In this document: one piece after another, positions 44,201 through 56,795 of the stretch
How the letters are laid out: every line of letters starts with the position of its first letter
Numbering within the stretch: position 1 is the first letter of the stretch
NCBI GenBank assembly: GCA_029204225.1
Contig: MU832113.1
Span: forward strand, 1 to 64,000
DNA length: 64,000 bases
DNA from: Diphasiastrum complanatum
Lineage: Eukaryota > Streptophyta > Lycopodiopsida > Lycopodiales > Lycopodiaceae
Reading direction: 5' to 3'
Made by a program: the position numbers and the translations under genes
Notes under the pieces: generated by a model
Database searches by the model: none
What the model was told of the DNA's origin: nothing
What the model saw: only the letters and a program-made list of their open reading frames with translations

Positions 44201-44548
44201 CATTTTGATTGATGGAATCACCGATACAAGCAAGCTCTCTATGAATATCTTTTACTCTCAAAACATAACTAGATGCACTCTCATCACTCTTTTGGCTACT
44301 TTGAAAGATTTCATTCCTAAGAGTGAGAAGCCTAGAGGTATTCTTAGCCTCATAGATAATCTTGAGACAATCCCAAGCTTTTTTGGCTGTTGTACAAGTA
44401 CCTATCTCCCTCAATATCTCATTAGAGACATTCATCTTAATGTAGTGGAGAGCCATCCTAGCTCTCTTTTTGTATTTTTGAACCTCTTGAAGAACTTGTG
44501 GTTCTTCTTCAAGGCCAAGAACTATGTCCATCACGTCTTGAAGGATTA
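41232..44548 (-). mobile_element. copia gag-pol, 1100-codon open frame, truncated at both ends
   Basis: One unbroken - strand frame from 44534 to 41232. Order: gag lacking its first ~40 residues (VMDIVLGLEEEPQ onward), CCHC knuckle CFYCGKKGHYATNC (about 225-238), protease WYIDSGASSHM (about 282). Then GAG-pre-integrase LWHRRLGHPNY, integrase with DDYTRF, NDGGGEY and NGVAERKNR, and RT with ETFALVAKM, FLNGYLEEEIYMEQP and catalytic YVDDIILCG (near 980). After CQSRYAHSMLKN the sequence leaves the family, so RNase H is missing. The 5' end stops at about 44548 with no LTR. The protein is closely related to the fragments at 1393-4258, but the adjacent LTR is different in sequence. The open frame suggests a younger copy; the lost ends make it non-autonomous. 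Confidence 0.9.
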
Positions 44549-44599
44549 AAGGTTGTTATCATTAGTATTTGTGAGACTTATGAGAAAAATTTAGACCAT

Positions 44600-44880
44600 A
44601 AGTTATTCAGATGATATTGATTCAGGAGCTTCAAAGCACATGACACGTAGCGGAAACTGGTTATCTAATTCGCGAAAGCTTTGAGATTTGCGAATTAGAT
44701 AACCAGACTTCAGTACGTGTCATGTGCTTTGAAGCTCCTGATTCAGTAGACCAAAAATCTTCTTCCTTTGAGAAGGCACTACCAAAAGGTGATGCCAATG
44801 CTGAGAAGGCACTACCAGAAGATGTCGCGAATCTTGAAACTCTGTTACCTAATCCTGAAGCTTTGGCCTAGTCTGTCGCC
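44600..44880. repeat. inverted pair of copia protease fragments forming a long hairpin
   Basis: The arms are 44619-44673 and 44690-44744, 55 bases each with about six mismatches and a 16-base spacer. The + strand arm encodes IDSGASKHMTRSGNWLSNS, the copia protease DSG motif. The other arm encodes the same on the - strand. Sequence to about 44880 resembles the gag/protease border of the copia at 38491-40761. Confidence 0.85.
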
Positions 44881-45209
44881 TATAGCAAATCTTGAAGCTT
44901 TCGCGAATCTTTCATGAATCAATAACCTTTCGAGTATGTGATCGATCTGTAAACAGCAACAATCTAGAAACAATCCTGTCAAAACTGTCGCGATCTACCA
45001 GTTTCAAAATTTCTATGAAGTTTACAAATCTTTGTTTCAAAGTTTTATTTGTTGTTTAATTTATATTTTTGGATCTTTAAATTCAGAGACATTGCATATG
45101 ATCTGCATGATTATTTATTACACATTATGCAAGATCACTATCAATTACATATCATGATGAGTCATTCACTGGTCACAATTACTTGACTATGAATTGTATC
45201 TTGTAACAG

Positions 45210-46979
45210 CCAGGTTTAAAAGAATGGACCATGTCTGGTAAACAACATACGCTCTTAAATAGGGTACCCATCAATGAAGAAAGGTATTTCACAGAGTCAT
45301 CATTGTCACGGATGGTTTTAGAAGAAAATGTCGCTCATCGCGACATTCCAAAAAAATTTGTGATCAACCCTCATCGACAAGTCCTATCTGCGATCAAGCT
45401 TTCCAAAAGTACTAATCCTGGTCGTCGACAGTTTCTATTGCTTTCGGTACACAATTATACTGCATTTTTTGATAATTCGGCATTTGAATAGGTGATACAA
45501 AGTTTGTACCTAAGCAATATATATTGTCACCACTCACAATAATACAACATGGAATATGTACTCGCATTGATACTGGAGATACAGGGAAAACTAGCTTGAA
45601 ATCATGCATTGACAAAAGAGACAATTGATGTTCTTTGTAATAGTTCATTTTGGAACAATGTATCTACAAACATCACGCTTCGCCAAACAAAGACGCGATT
45701 GTCAATAGGTGTTTGTCATTTTTGTGCATTGTTCGACATTCCGTACAAAACTCCGAATGTTTTTAATTTTTAGATATTGACACAAAATGACTGCAATTCC
45801 ATGGTTGGTGAACAACTGCCTTTTATTGAGAAAGATCTCTTAGATGTCTCAAAAGTACAAAATCGTGTATCAGGTGTTATGTTATTTTATTGTCAACAAA
45901 ATAGTTTGTTCATATGAATCAAAGCTGAAAATGCATTGGAGTAGTATTGCAGCTTGTATCTATCAGGGAAAACATCCCGCGACAAATACTATAGCTGTCA
46001 ATTGGGCTTCGACCATTGGGAAGTTGTGCATCATTGACATTGTTCATGTAGCGCATCGTGATTTACATCAACGTCATCACAAAAGTGCTACAGACATTGA
46101 CATATTCGTGGAAACTATCGAATACATTCTTAGTTTACTTGAATACCAAACGTGCCAAAAGCAAATCAGGTATGTCTATTTCAATGAAAGACCTTGTACA
46201 AGGATAAATTGTAAAATTATTAAATAGAAAACAAAATCATTTTATGTCTATTTCATATCAATTATTTTATTTGAATGATACAATCTTGGCCCAACTTATT
46301 GTCAAGGTGTCAATGGACATGTGATATCAACTTGTATGGATTCCCATGTACAATCTTCTCCGATCGCATTTGTTGAATCTCGTTTGTGTGTTGTCGATGA
46401 ACTAGAAAGACAAAAGATTGTACTACAAGCTGATATTTCTATTTTGAAAAGAGAATTGTCAACCATTGAACATAAATTGTACATGTACGTGAGGACATTG
46501 ACGTTCCACCTTTACAACAACTAGTATCAGAGGAAACACTCCAAATATGACGACCCAGTTCTAGTTATAGCGATTTGTTATTTTGTTGGCCTATAATTCC
46601 AGGAAATTTTATGACGTTTAAAGAGACAATGTCAAACTTGCAAGTCTTTGTTGACAAAGCCACGCACTGTTTAGATCCAACTATTCGACTTGCCGGATTC
46701 TATACTGGTTTTCTTATCAAATGGATTCCATGCAAGTTACCCAAGGGATGTTGCCCAAAAATACAAGATTGGTTTAATCCAAATATACCTTTAATAGATG
46801 GAGTAGATATATTGTTATACCTAAAAATCCGAGATTTACCAATTGAAGAACGTGTACTATTTGAACGAATGGTGCAACAAATTTTTTTAGAAATTGAGCA
46901 TGAGTGTTTAGGAAATTCGAGGGATCATTACTTCGAACGCATGGCTTTGTGTTACCGTGCGTTACAAACGAGTATGTAA
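45210..46979 (+). pseudogene. unidentified decayed coding sequence
   Basis: A run of + strand open segments in shifting frames: 45210-45491 (PGLKEWTMSGKQHTLLNRV), 45492-45620 (GDTKFVPKQYILSPLTI), 45620-45905 (TIDVLCNSSFWNNVSTN; one TAG), 45844-46227 (KLKMHWSSIAACIYQGKHPA), 46308-46490 (with ELERQKIVLQADISILKREL, coiled-coil-like) and 46530-46979 (QDWFNPNIPLIDGVDILLYL). The last part ends cleanly at TAA. The peptides are non-repetitive with mixed composition, unlike chance ORFs. I recognise no domain. Possible introns exist (GTATGT at 46168), but their phases do not join the frames, so frameshift decay is more likely. It may be a captured gene, an old viral or transposon gene, or a host pseudogene. 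Confidence 0.5.
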
Positions 46980-47605
46980 AATACAATGACATATAAATTT
47001 TAAACACGTTTGAAAATACTTGTTGCTTTGCAAGAATATTGGGTAACAGTTTTTTGTTTTCAATAATTGATACTTGTGATTTTGAAACATTAAATATTTA
47101 AGATATTAGTTGTTTAAATAAAAGATTGCTTATGTTCTTATAAAAAAAAAGCCAGTTATTTAAAATGCGATCTGATTAAAAACGTTCACATGTCGTCATA
47201 AAAAATTGAACAAACATTGAAAATGTTTTTGTTTTTCGCCAAAGTTAAATAGTATGTTGTTATAAACTACATGGCTAAATTGGGAGTCATTTTTTACTTA
47301 TAACTAGTATACTCAAAATTTGTAACTTGTTTGTCATAGCAATACATTAAAAATAAATAAAAGAGCATAAGGCATGTTTTTTGCAAATGCATGTAAAAAA
47401 AAATAGCTAGGTCAATTGTTTTTTGACAATTCCATTTCATATATTTGAAACCAAATTAGTCACTTCATATATTTACAATTTAATCATGTATTGGTTTAGT
47501 TATTCGCAATCTAGTTCCAATTTGAGCTTATAAATATTTCGTACAATTTTAAACATTTATCCGTGTATTGTCTAACTAGTATTTTGATATTCAAAATGTT
47601 GAATG
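46980..47605. other. AT-rich, nothing recognised
   Basis: No coding or structural feature is visible between the unidentified coding region and the next copia LTR. Confidence 0.5.
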
Positions 47606-48306
47606 TGACAAAATTTTACGGCAAAATGAATCCTAATCAATCCTAAAAGTGATGGAGGATGCACAGATTAAAGATCTAGATCCAAACTATGAGCTAGAAT
47701 CAATATTAGTTACAAAAAACTAGCAAATTTGGCATTTAACTCCACATTCGGCACATAGATTTGATCAAATGAACCAAAGTAAAGTACAGCAAGCTCCTCA
47801 TACCTGTAAACAGGTTTAGTACCATCCAAACCAAGCAATTAATGCATAAGAACACTCATATTCAATAGCTAGAACTTGCCACCAAAAGAGAATGATGATA
47901 GAAGTGGAAAAACTCAATTTTTCTTGATATTTGGATGGAAATCCCATCATACATTTATACTTTTCAAACTCGGATTTGAGCATATTAGGACACCTCTGAA
48001 CTTATTATACCCTAACCCTAACATCTACCCTAATAGGTCATTGGATCCACCCTAACTTGGGGTCGAGATCTCAAGATCCAAAAATAATGTAAAACATGCT
48101 ATTTTTAGATCCTAGAATTTTTCTAGCCTATCCAAACACATTTTTGCCTCATTTCAAAGATGCTATCACAATGTAATATGAGGAATGAACTTATTGAAAA
48201 GCATCCTATGTGATTTGGCACGTGTGGCATCTATTTACATGGCCATCTTGCCAATTACAATGCATGTGACCAAAATTGGCCAAGCTAGAATTGTGAAATT
48301 TTAATA
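47606..48306 (-). repeat. copia 3' LTR
   Basis: On + it starts tgacaaaattttac at 47606 and ends aaattttaata at 48306, followed by the purine tract's complement ctcctcctca. Length is about 701 bp. Its first ~115 bases match 51915-52031. The - strand 5' end reads TATTAAAATTT, consistent with a mutated TG. Confidence 0.8.
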
Positions 48307-48334
48307 CTCCTCCTCACAATTTAGCTTGATGTGA

Positions 48335-51099
48335 CTAACCTGGATCAATAATAATTACATGCATAAAAACAATATAATTTACAGGTTCTTGATGTATGTA
48401 GTGAGTATGATCACTCATTACAATAAGAACATAATTTGAGCTCCAAATTGTCAAATGTAGTGAAAGCTCCATAAAGGTTGTCTTCAAAATCCAAGCTTTG
48501 TCTTTGGTAGGTTGTTGAATGATCACCTTGGGCTGCAAAATGTGAGTCTCCTCCTCAAAATAAACATGAAAAATAGCAGCTTTCCATAAGATCCAACTTT
48601 TGTATGAAGCACATACAACCAAAGCTTGAGATATCACCATCTTGACTTTATCCACCAAAACAATGAACTCCAACTTGGCATCCTTCCAATGAAGGTCTTC
48701 ATTCCTTGGAAATTCAAGAGTGAATGGATCACAATATGAGGCCTTTGAATACATATTTGAAACTCCAATCAAAGTAGTAATGATCATTATTTCATCATCA
48801 TAAGATATAGGATGAAAAACAATGTTCATACTAGCTTCATCAAAGGACTTTGTCAAATACCTGACATGTTTTCTATCAAACACAAAATAAGATGAGTAAA
48901 GGGAGATATGGATAAACTTCCTTGCTGCTCTTTTCTCTTCACCCAAACCTTCATATTGATGTAGATTCAGGTCTCTTTTGCCTTGAGACAAGTGCTCCTT
49001 CTCGGGTTCCTCCTTGATGTCTTTTTTCTTCATCATGCTCACTCCCTCTTGGTGTTGATGATGAAAACATGGATTCTAACCATGATCTTCTTCAAGACTC
49101 TCAAGGACTTTGTTTCAAGTCTCCAAACCTGAATGTTATCCTTCTCAATATGATCTTTCAAGTCAACAAAACAATCAACAAGATTATTTATACCAAATTT
49201 ACTAGTCCACAATTGCTTACCACTGCAATTTGCATTACATACTTGTTGAACTTGAAACTAATGAGGCCAAATACTCTTGTATGGATATAAGTGTCCTTCA
49301 AGGATGATTCAATTATTCTCATACAAGGTTCACAATATGCCTCTTTGAAAATGAAGTCAAATTCTTTCAACTTATGAATGAAAATGTCATGCTTACTTCT
49401 AGCACACTCAAGAGTAAGTAGATGTGACAAACACCTTTCATTCCATACTTTAGAATTCATAGGGTCTTCATTACAAAAACTCAGCAAATGAAGTACAAAA
49501 TGTACCCCTCTTTCCAACTTGCCTTTCCTTGTCTACAAAAATGAGCATTGATAGCTCCATCTTTGCTCTTATGGCTCTCCTTGGAATAGTTGAAGCTCTC
49601 GAATCAAGCTCCTCCTTGATCAAGCTCCTCCTTGATCTCAACCATATCTTTACCAATATGATTCTTAGAGGATTCATCATTCAAGATTACAAACATTGTG
49701 GCTCTACCATTGCTCTTTGTGCTAGCAAAATGTACATCCAAATGAATCAACTTAAGAGGGTGAGTAGTCTTAGTGATAGTGTTAGAGAAAGGCAACCTAT
49801 GTGCTTTAGCCAAAGCACATGCTTCAAAAACCTTTTCCTCCTTTTCCATGGATCTTGGAAGGCCTAGACCAAGCTCCTCCTTGCATGTGGCTTCCATAGA
49901 CTTGGTGTTGATGTGACCAAGCCTCTTGTGCCACAAATCATTTGTGGTCAATTTGTCCTCCTTGGCTACCATCACAAATTTGTTGGGATCCACAAAAGCA
50001 TCAAGCTTAAACAACCTCCCAAACCTTCTTCCTCTTGCTACGATCTTCCCATTCTTCTTGATGTTGCGTACATTAGTAAAGAACTCCACAATGAAACCAT
50101 GATCTAAAAGTTGGCCAACACTAAGCAAATTCTTAGTGATGCTGGGAATGAAGAGAACACCAATTATCTTAGTCTTCTTGGAGGATCCTAAGCATAAGGG
50201 AATGGATCCCACATCTTACATTCATGATTATTTGTTGTAAAAATGGACTTTATAGGTCCTACATAAGGTGTGAGTTGAGAAAAATACTCCCTTTTACCCG
50301 ACATGTGGGAGCTAGCCGCACTATCTATCCACCAAGGATCTTCAAAGTTTGACATTTGATGATGAAAAGGGTGACATCATGAGTGAGTCCTCATGATAGC
50401 TCTCTTCCTCCTCTTGACCAATGTTGGCTTGGCTTTGATCTTGCTTCCTCTTGAAGCATTTCGAGGCATAATGCCCCATCTTGCTACAATAGTAGCACTT
50501 TATCTTAGATTTGTCCTTCTTGGGCTTGACTTGTGATGATGAGGATGTGGATCCTCCTTGATCTCCATCATTGATGGAGAGCCTCTCCATCCTTGATTTG
50601 ATATGAGCCTTCCTACTCTCCTCGGCCATCAACACAATTGAAAGGTCTTCAATTGTAGGCAAGTTTCCCATGATGGCATAGCTTTGGACAAGGTTAGTAA
50701 AATCACTACATAAGCCATTCAAAACTATTTGCACAAGCTCACTCTCTTTAATAGGTTCACCAACATAAATAAGCTCTTTGTTCAAATCTTTTACTCTCAA
50801 AACAAATTGATGTCCACTCTCACTCCTCCCTTGGAAGCATTCAAGAACTTGGTTCTTGAGGGAAAGTAACCTTGAGCTATTCTTGGACTCATAGATCTTT
50901 TGAAGAGTCTCCCAAGCCTCTTGGGCTAAGGTACATGCTCCTACTTCTTTGAGCAAATCATTTGCAACATTCATCTTACTACAATGAAGTGCAAGCTTGT
51001 ACCTTCTCTTGTATTTAGTTGCTTCTTGTTTCTAGATTAAATAATTTAAGGAGTTCAATCTATCCCTAGAATCCAAAAGATAGGCACTTATGGATGCCA
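48335..51099 (-). pseudogene. degenerate copia gag-pol
   Basis: A - strand copia in pieces. Gag runs from ATG 51099 (MASISAYLLDSRDRLNSLNY, one stop) through 50974-50342 (MNVANDLLKEVGACTLAQEAW, knuckle CYYCSKMGHYASKC). GAG-pre-integrase and the integrase start are at 50212-49604 (LWHKRLGHINTKS, LIHLDVHFAST). 49517-49188 is an unrecognisable remainder. 49042-48335 is a 235-codon open frame that only faintly recalls RT (KLEFIVLVDK; VYFEEETHILQPK against the usual GYLEEEIYMEQP; an expected YVDD region without the Asp pair). Pol decay is much stronger than gag decay. The element is inactive. Confidence 0.8.
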
Positions 51100-51900
51100 T
51101 CTTCAATGATAAGGAGATAGATTGTACAAGATATGATCACTACTAGCTATCCCACTTTCTTTGGAACCTGAGATGAATCACTCTCTAGTTTCTCAACAAG
51201 ATTTAAGGTGATCTTGAGCTTGATCTATCTTCTAGATCTAAGCTAGATCCAAACTTACTATAGATCTAAACTAGATCCAAACTTACTATAGATTTGATCA
51301 AAACTAGTCTCCTCCTTGATCTCGACTTCCCAAGAAGGGTGAATCCACCTATACTGAACCAAAAGCACTTTATAACACACAAATGTCTAAAAAATAAAGC
51401 CTCTTAAATTCAGGTTGAATCACATTGACATACTCAATTACAAAACCATCCAAAACCAAGTAGAATAGAAACACAATTTTCACTAGTTTTGCATTTCTAG
51501 ATGAAAACTTATCAAAACACTTGATCTGAACCTAAAAGGTGTATTTTAGGACTTTAGGAAGCCTAAGAACGACCTAATTAAGCTCTCAAATGGATGATCC
51601 AAACTTCTAAAGAGTGGAGGCATTCAAATCCTTATGAAAATCTCTACTAGGAGACATGTACTCCAAGATTCAACTCATCAGAACTTTCTAATTTGGTTTG
51701 GTTGAATGGAAATGGGTCAATCTCGGTTCCTGCAGCTATAACTCAGCAAAACAAGTTCCCTTTGAACTATTAGCACTCAAATGAAACCAAATTTGAAGGT
51801 ACAATCACTAGATTAGCAACTAGTAGCAAGGACAAAGCCAATACTACTCAAATTTAGGATCTAAGCTTGAGAAAATCAAATCTAAAGCTCACTTTTGATT
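51100..51900 (-). other. copia untranslated leader
   Basis: Non-coding sequence between primer site and gag, about 800 bases. A short direct repeat, ctaagctagatccaaacttactatag, occurs near 51238-51290. Confidence 0.55.
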
Positions 51901-51914
51901 AGGCTCTGATACCA
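51901..51914 (-). other. copia primer-binding site
   Basis: The - strand reads TGGTATCAGAGCCT directly inside the LTR end at 51915. This is a perfect initiator tRNA-Met type site. Confidence 0.9.
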
Positions 51915-52031
51915 TGACAAAATTTTACAGCAAAATGAATCCCAATCAATCCTGAAAGTGATGGAGGATGTACAAATAAAAGATCTGGATCCAAACTATG
52001 AGCTAGAATCAAGACTAGTTACCAAAACTAG
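51915..52031 (-). repeat. remnant of copia 5' LTR
   Basis: About 117 bases match the start of 47606-48306 (tgacaaaattttac..., ending ctagcaaa). The rest of the LTR is missing and replaced by unrelated AT-rich sequence, so the element has lost most of its 5' LTR including any promoter. Confidence 0.8.
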
Positions 52032-55000
52032 CAAAACTACTCGCACACACGTAATAATATATATGATTGTTTATATATCCACCAATTTACATAATTTATC
52101 TATATTTTATTGCAAAACTCAATATATATTTTTACTCATTTCAAATGTCCAACTTAAAATATTTTGTGATCACTGTAATTAAATAAAATCTAAAATGATT
52201 TTGATCAAGGTATTTCTTTTTAGATTATAAAATACATTAAAGTTCCGTATTTTATTATCCATGCAATGAAATAGCAAATAAAAAACACATGTACAAAAAG
52301 AAAGTTTCTAGCTACTTAATATTGATAGTTCTTAGATATGTAAACTATCTAGACTTTGTTTTCGTTCGTGTAACATGCAATGAAAGAAATATAAGGAGAT
52401 CCAATACTTGAAATCGTATCCATATATTGAAATTGTACTGATATATTGATTTTGTAAATAAATCAACATTTTTTTTTTCTAGAACCTTGCTATGCTTGAT
52501 TGCATCCAAAAAAAACTTCATTTCAAAAGTTATTAATTACAAGTAATAGAAATACAAAAACATAGCTAGGCTATAAAAAATATTATGGCACTTTCAATAT
52601 TAATTTATTGTTTATAATTTATTTACTTATGTCTAAAACTTATATATGTTTTTCATACATAAATTTATCAAAATAATATTAGCTATATCACACATAGACA
52701 ATTGAATAATGCCATAATAACAAAACGACGTGAGCAACAAGTTCCTGAAATGTCACTTGCGCCTTGCCTATTGCAACCATTAACTTATCGTAGACTTTAT
52801 TTCTGAAATTAACTTTTTACTTACCTGTGCATACATAATTCAAATTTTGTTTTTAAAATTGTTGGTTAAATTGCATTTATTATTGCACGTCTATCTCCAT
52901 GCAGACCTTAACACGAGTATCGTTCTTGATTTGTGTATATTTGTATTGAACTACATTTAATATGTACATCCATGTCTATGTGAAACTTAATACTAACACG
53001 TTTTTTTTATTTATGCAGATTTGTATTCACAACTTGTTATCTTAACTTTGTTAAAGCTATCACATTATGAATACCACACAATTCATATGCAACTATGTGC
53101 CAAGATGCAATGTGGTGGTATAAAAATTACTTTCTTAACGGAACTTATCAAATATAATATACAACTATACAAGATTCCGAAGAATATTTGAATACAATTC
53201 AATATCAAAGTTCAATAACTATTAGATATGATCCATTTTGTCTATTTTGAATATGTATAACATTACAATGTACTACTCGTATCGAACAATACATCCCATA
53301 ACTATGCATACCACACGTTACAATATAGAAATATTAGCATCCACGTGTACTGCTCACATATTAATAGTAATGTCAAACCCAGTTCAAATATATCCATACG
53401 ATGTACATTGTGCTAATATAATCATTTCAAAATCTTGCAAAAAATCAAAACCCGGCTAGCCCACATCATTGTTATGTTCTGTTCAAAACCTCGTCCATAA
53501 ATTCTCAATTGAATCAACAAAAAAATTACTTCAACGTGTTCTAACATTGTATCCCAGGATTTTATATACTGATGAAAGTATTATGTACCATATTTGCAAA
53601 TTCAAAATGCTTACAATAACAAAAAACCAAAATGTTCCATAAAAAATATGTAACAATCAAAAACAAAAACACACAAGAAATAAGCAATTTTGGACAAAAG
53701 ACAAAATCGCATATTTACAAACACTAATACATGAAACGCGCACACATGTGAGTAAATAGGTGGATTCAGTTATATATAGTTAAGATTTGTTTATGGGATA
53801 AACCCTGGTGCCCGACACGTGGCACCAAGGCAAAAAAAAAAAAAAAAACCTCCCTACCTGGCCCACCCTGACGCATGCGCAGGGAGCTAAAAATAAGAGG
53901 AGCCGTTCCTTGACAGATCATGAAAAACGTTTTTATATTTGTTACATTCAAAATGTTAAAATAAACAGTTAATTTTTTTTTTCCTTGACAACATGTTAGA
54001 TAAAAAACTAAAGTTCCCCCACATATACATACATGTAACTCCGTTTAAAAAACAACAAAAGTGACAAATACAACCCATACAATGTTTCCTTATACAAAGA
54101 AACTATATTTTAGTAATAATCAACAAATTCTATAAAAAATATACATGTACATTATATGTACTCACTATATTCCATAAAACAAACCTATTTAAAATATGTT
54201 TTAACCAAGGCAGGGCCATGTGGCCTCAACCACTTTTCGCTTGTTTTTATTAAGATTTCGAAATACAATGGATATCACACATCAATTGAGGGATGAATGC
54301 TTTTCACCATGTCACGAGGCTTTAACTAGAATAATCTACAAAGCTAGGTGCAATCACTTGTTTCACCGCCTCATCAATCAACAAATGGGAGATATGAACC
54401 CTTCAATGAGACCTATTCTTTCACATGAAACATCCAAAATAAAATTAAAATCACTTATTTGTCATATGGGCGATATGAATCATTTAATTAAATATTATGA
54501 AACTGGTCTTATAATGAGTGTATATAATACGGCCGTATTATAAGACCACATGTATTATAAGGAGCCATATTCATATCTAGTCGAAATAAAAAATATCAAA
54601 ATATCAATATTATGAAACTGGTCTTATAATGTGTATTGAATATAATAATATGCATCCCACATTTGTACTTACCTTATAGGCATACTCCCTTTTAAACCTT
54701 TTCTACTTATAACTAGATAATTTAAGGCTAGTAGTCTATCAAGGCCAACAATCATATATTTTGGTTCATCATCATTTGTGAGGTGAATAAGGTTGTTGAT
54801 AAGAGTTGACCTTTGTTTTTGGACATGGTGGGAATAAGTCTTACGAAAAGCGTCGTTCTTTTACTTGCATGTTCTATTTGTGGGGCAATTAGCATGGAAC
54901 GTGTAATCACAAATAGGGACAAGCAAACTCTTACCAATTTCCCACTTATTAGAGAAGGCAAAGCATCATTGCAATGCTCTCCCTTCTCTTTTTCATGTCT

Positions 55001-56380
55001 ATATTTTGAATTTGCCTTCATGCCTTTTGAACTACATTTCAAATCATTGTAGAGCCCATGAAACTACATGGATTCTTAAAAGCATCATTTAGTCCTAAGT
55101 AGGCTGAATTCAAGTACTAAATATAACTTCAAGCCTTCACATTTGTAGCCTGAGATTATAAGATCCTTTCCGAATTCATATATGTTCACTAAATATCTAC
55201 TACCCAAAATAGAGAGCCTATCGGGAAAAAAAATGTAAGATTTTGAATTCTCTTAATTTATCATCCTTGCATTTTCAACACCTTTTCAGTCGATATCACT
55301 TTATTGTAGTAAAGTCATTGATATTGATATTAAACTTCCAAAGATAACCACAAACTTCTCAATAAAAAATCTCTATATACTATCAACATTTGATAGAAAT
55401 CAAATACTTAAGAGGTTATGATAAAGAGTGTGACATAATAGTGATAACATACTTAAAAATTCTGACAAAAAAGGAGTGTATACTCTCAAAAATCATAAGT
55501 GCAGCAAGTACAAAATTCAGCCCTTAGCTTTCCAAAACACTTAAAAAAGCATCTTTCCATGTAACCCACCTCTTCACAAAGCAATGAAATTGCCATGCCC
55601 ACGTTACCTCTTTTACGATCCACAGGTTATTATGAACTACCTATTCATGTACACAAGGATTCCATGAGAGAAACTGCAGCTTGAAACAATGTCACAGATC
55701 ATGAAAAATAACCTAAAGCTGAAATGATGTCACAAATGATACCCTTATGTGCTCAACCTGGGCAACCCGGTCTTGCTGAGCACCTAATTTCGTAATTTGT
55801 TCAAACCCAATGACACCGCCCATGGGTGGAGATGGTGAACGGGTTGTATGGAAAGGATGAAACTGACCCGTTTACCCCCTTTTGGGGTCATTTTCAGGAG
55901 GTGAATGGGTTACATGAAAAGTTGCTCTAAGGTTGTAACAATATCCAGACAGAATACGAAGAGATTTGATGCCTGCATATGCTCATAGTCTTTGTTGTCC
56001 TCATTGTATCACTAGGACTTTGATGGTACAAAGGATATAATCATTGCATGAGCTTGCACAAACTCCTTATATTGTTGAAATTTGATAGTTTATTGCAAGT
56101 AGAAACATAACAAAAATTATTTGTAATTCAATAGAACACCGGATACCCCAACTTTCACATTAACCAATTACAGGAAGAGATAATAAACATCTATCTTCAG
56201 ACAGACAGACCGAGAAGCTGAATTTCATGTCATCATACAGATATATATTATAGCCAACCAACTAACTGAAATGATCCGAAATCTTTAGCATCTCAAACCT
56301 TCAAAAAAATGCTTAACATGAATACCTTGATGTGGATAAGAAACTAGAAAAAAATGTAGACTCTTCTTCATACAAACACA
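52032..56380. other. AT-rich intergenic region, no gene recognised
   Basis: Long AT-rich stretch. A 20-base perfect palindrome, TATAATACGGCCGTATTATA, lies at about 54524-54543 within a larger foldback whose outer arms are ggtcttataat and attataagacc (about 54505-54549). The phrase attatgaaactggtcttataatg is repeated near 54495 and 54609. The open frames near 54752-55052 overlap on both strands and resemble nothing I know. Confidence 0.5.
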
Positions 56381-56795
56381 ATACCCCGATGATTATAACA
56401 AATTCATAGTGGAGTAAAACTGATCCCAGGAACGCACAAACTATAGACAAACCAGAACAAAGTTAAGAACAATAACAAGCAAGACACTGCTATAGATTTG
56501 AAAGAGGCATGAAATCACAATACCCCGATGATTATAACAAATTCATAGTGGAGTAAAACTGATCCCAGGAACGCACAAACTATAGACAAACCAGAACAAA
56601 GTTAAGAACAATAACAAGCAAGACACTGCTATAGATTTGAAAGAGGCATGAAATCACAATACCCCGATGATTATTAACAAATTCATAGTGGAGTAAAACT
56701 GATCCCAGGAACGCACAAACTATAGACAAACCAGAACAAAGTTAATAACAATAACAAGCAAGACACTGCTATAGATTTGAAAGAGGCATGAAATG
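56381..56795. repeat. three tandem 139-bp repeats
   Basis: Copies start at 56381, 56520 and 56659, each beginning ataccccgatgatta and ending gaggcatgaaat. The copies are almost identical (the third has one extra T and a changed ttaataac), so the expansion is recent. There is no coding content. Confidence 0.95.

Noticed and set aside
45210..46979. A spliced host gene with introns at GTATGT (46168) and neighbouring acceptors
   Set aside because: Intron phases do not join the reading frames, and frame changes also occur where no splice sites exist. Decay is the simpler reading.
56381..56795. A cluster of C/D-box snoRNAs (GATGATT and CTGA in each 139-bp unit)
   Set aside because: Only about 30 bases separate the boxes, the C-like box is imperfect and no terminal stem is present.
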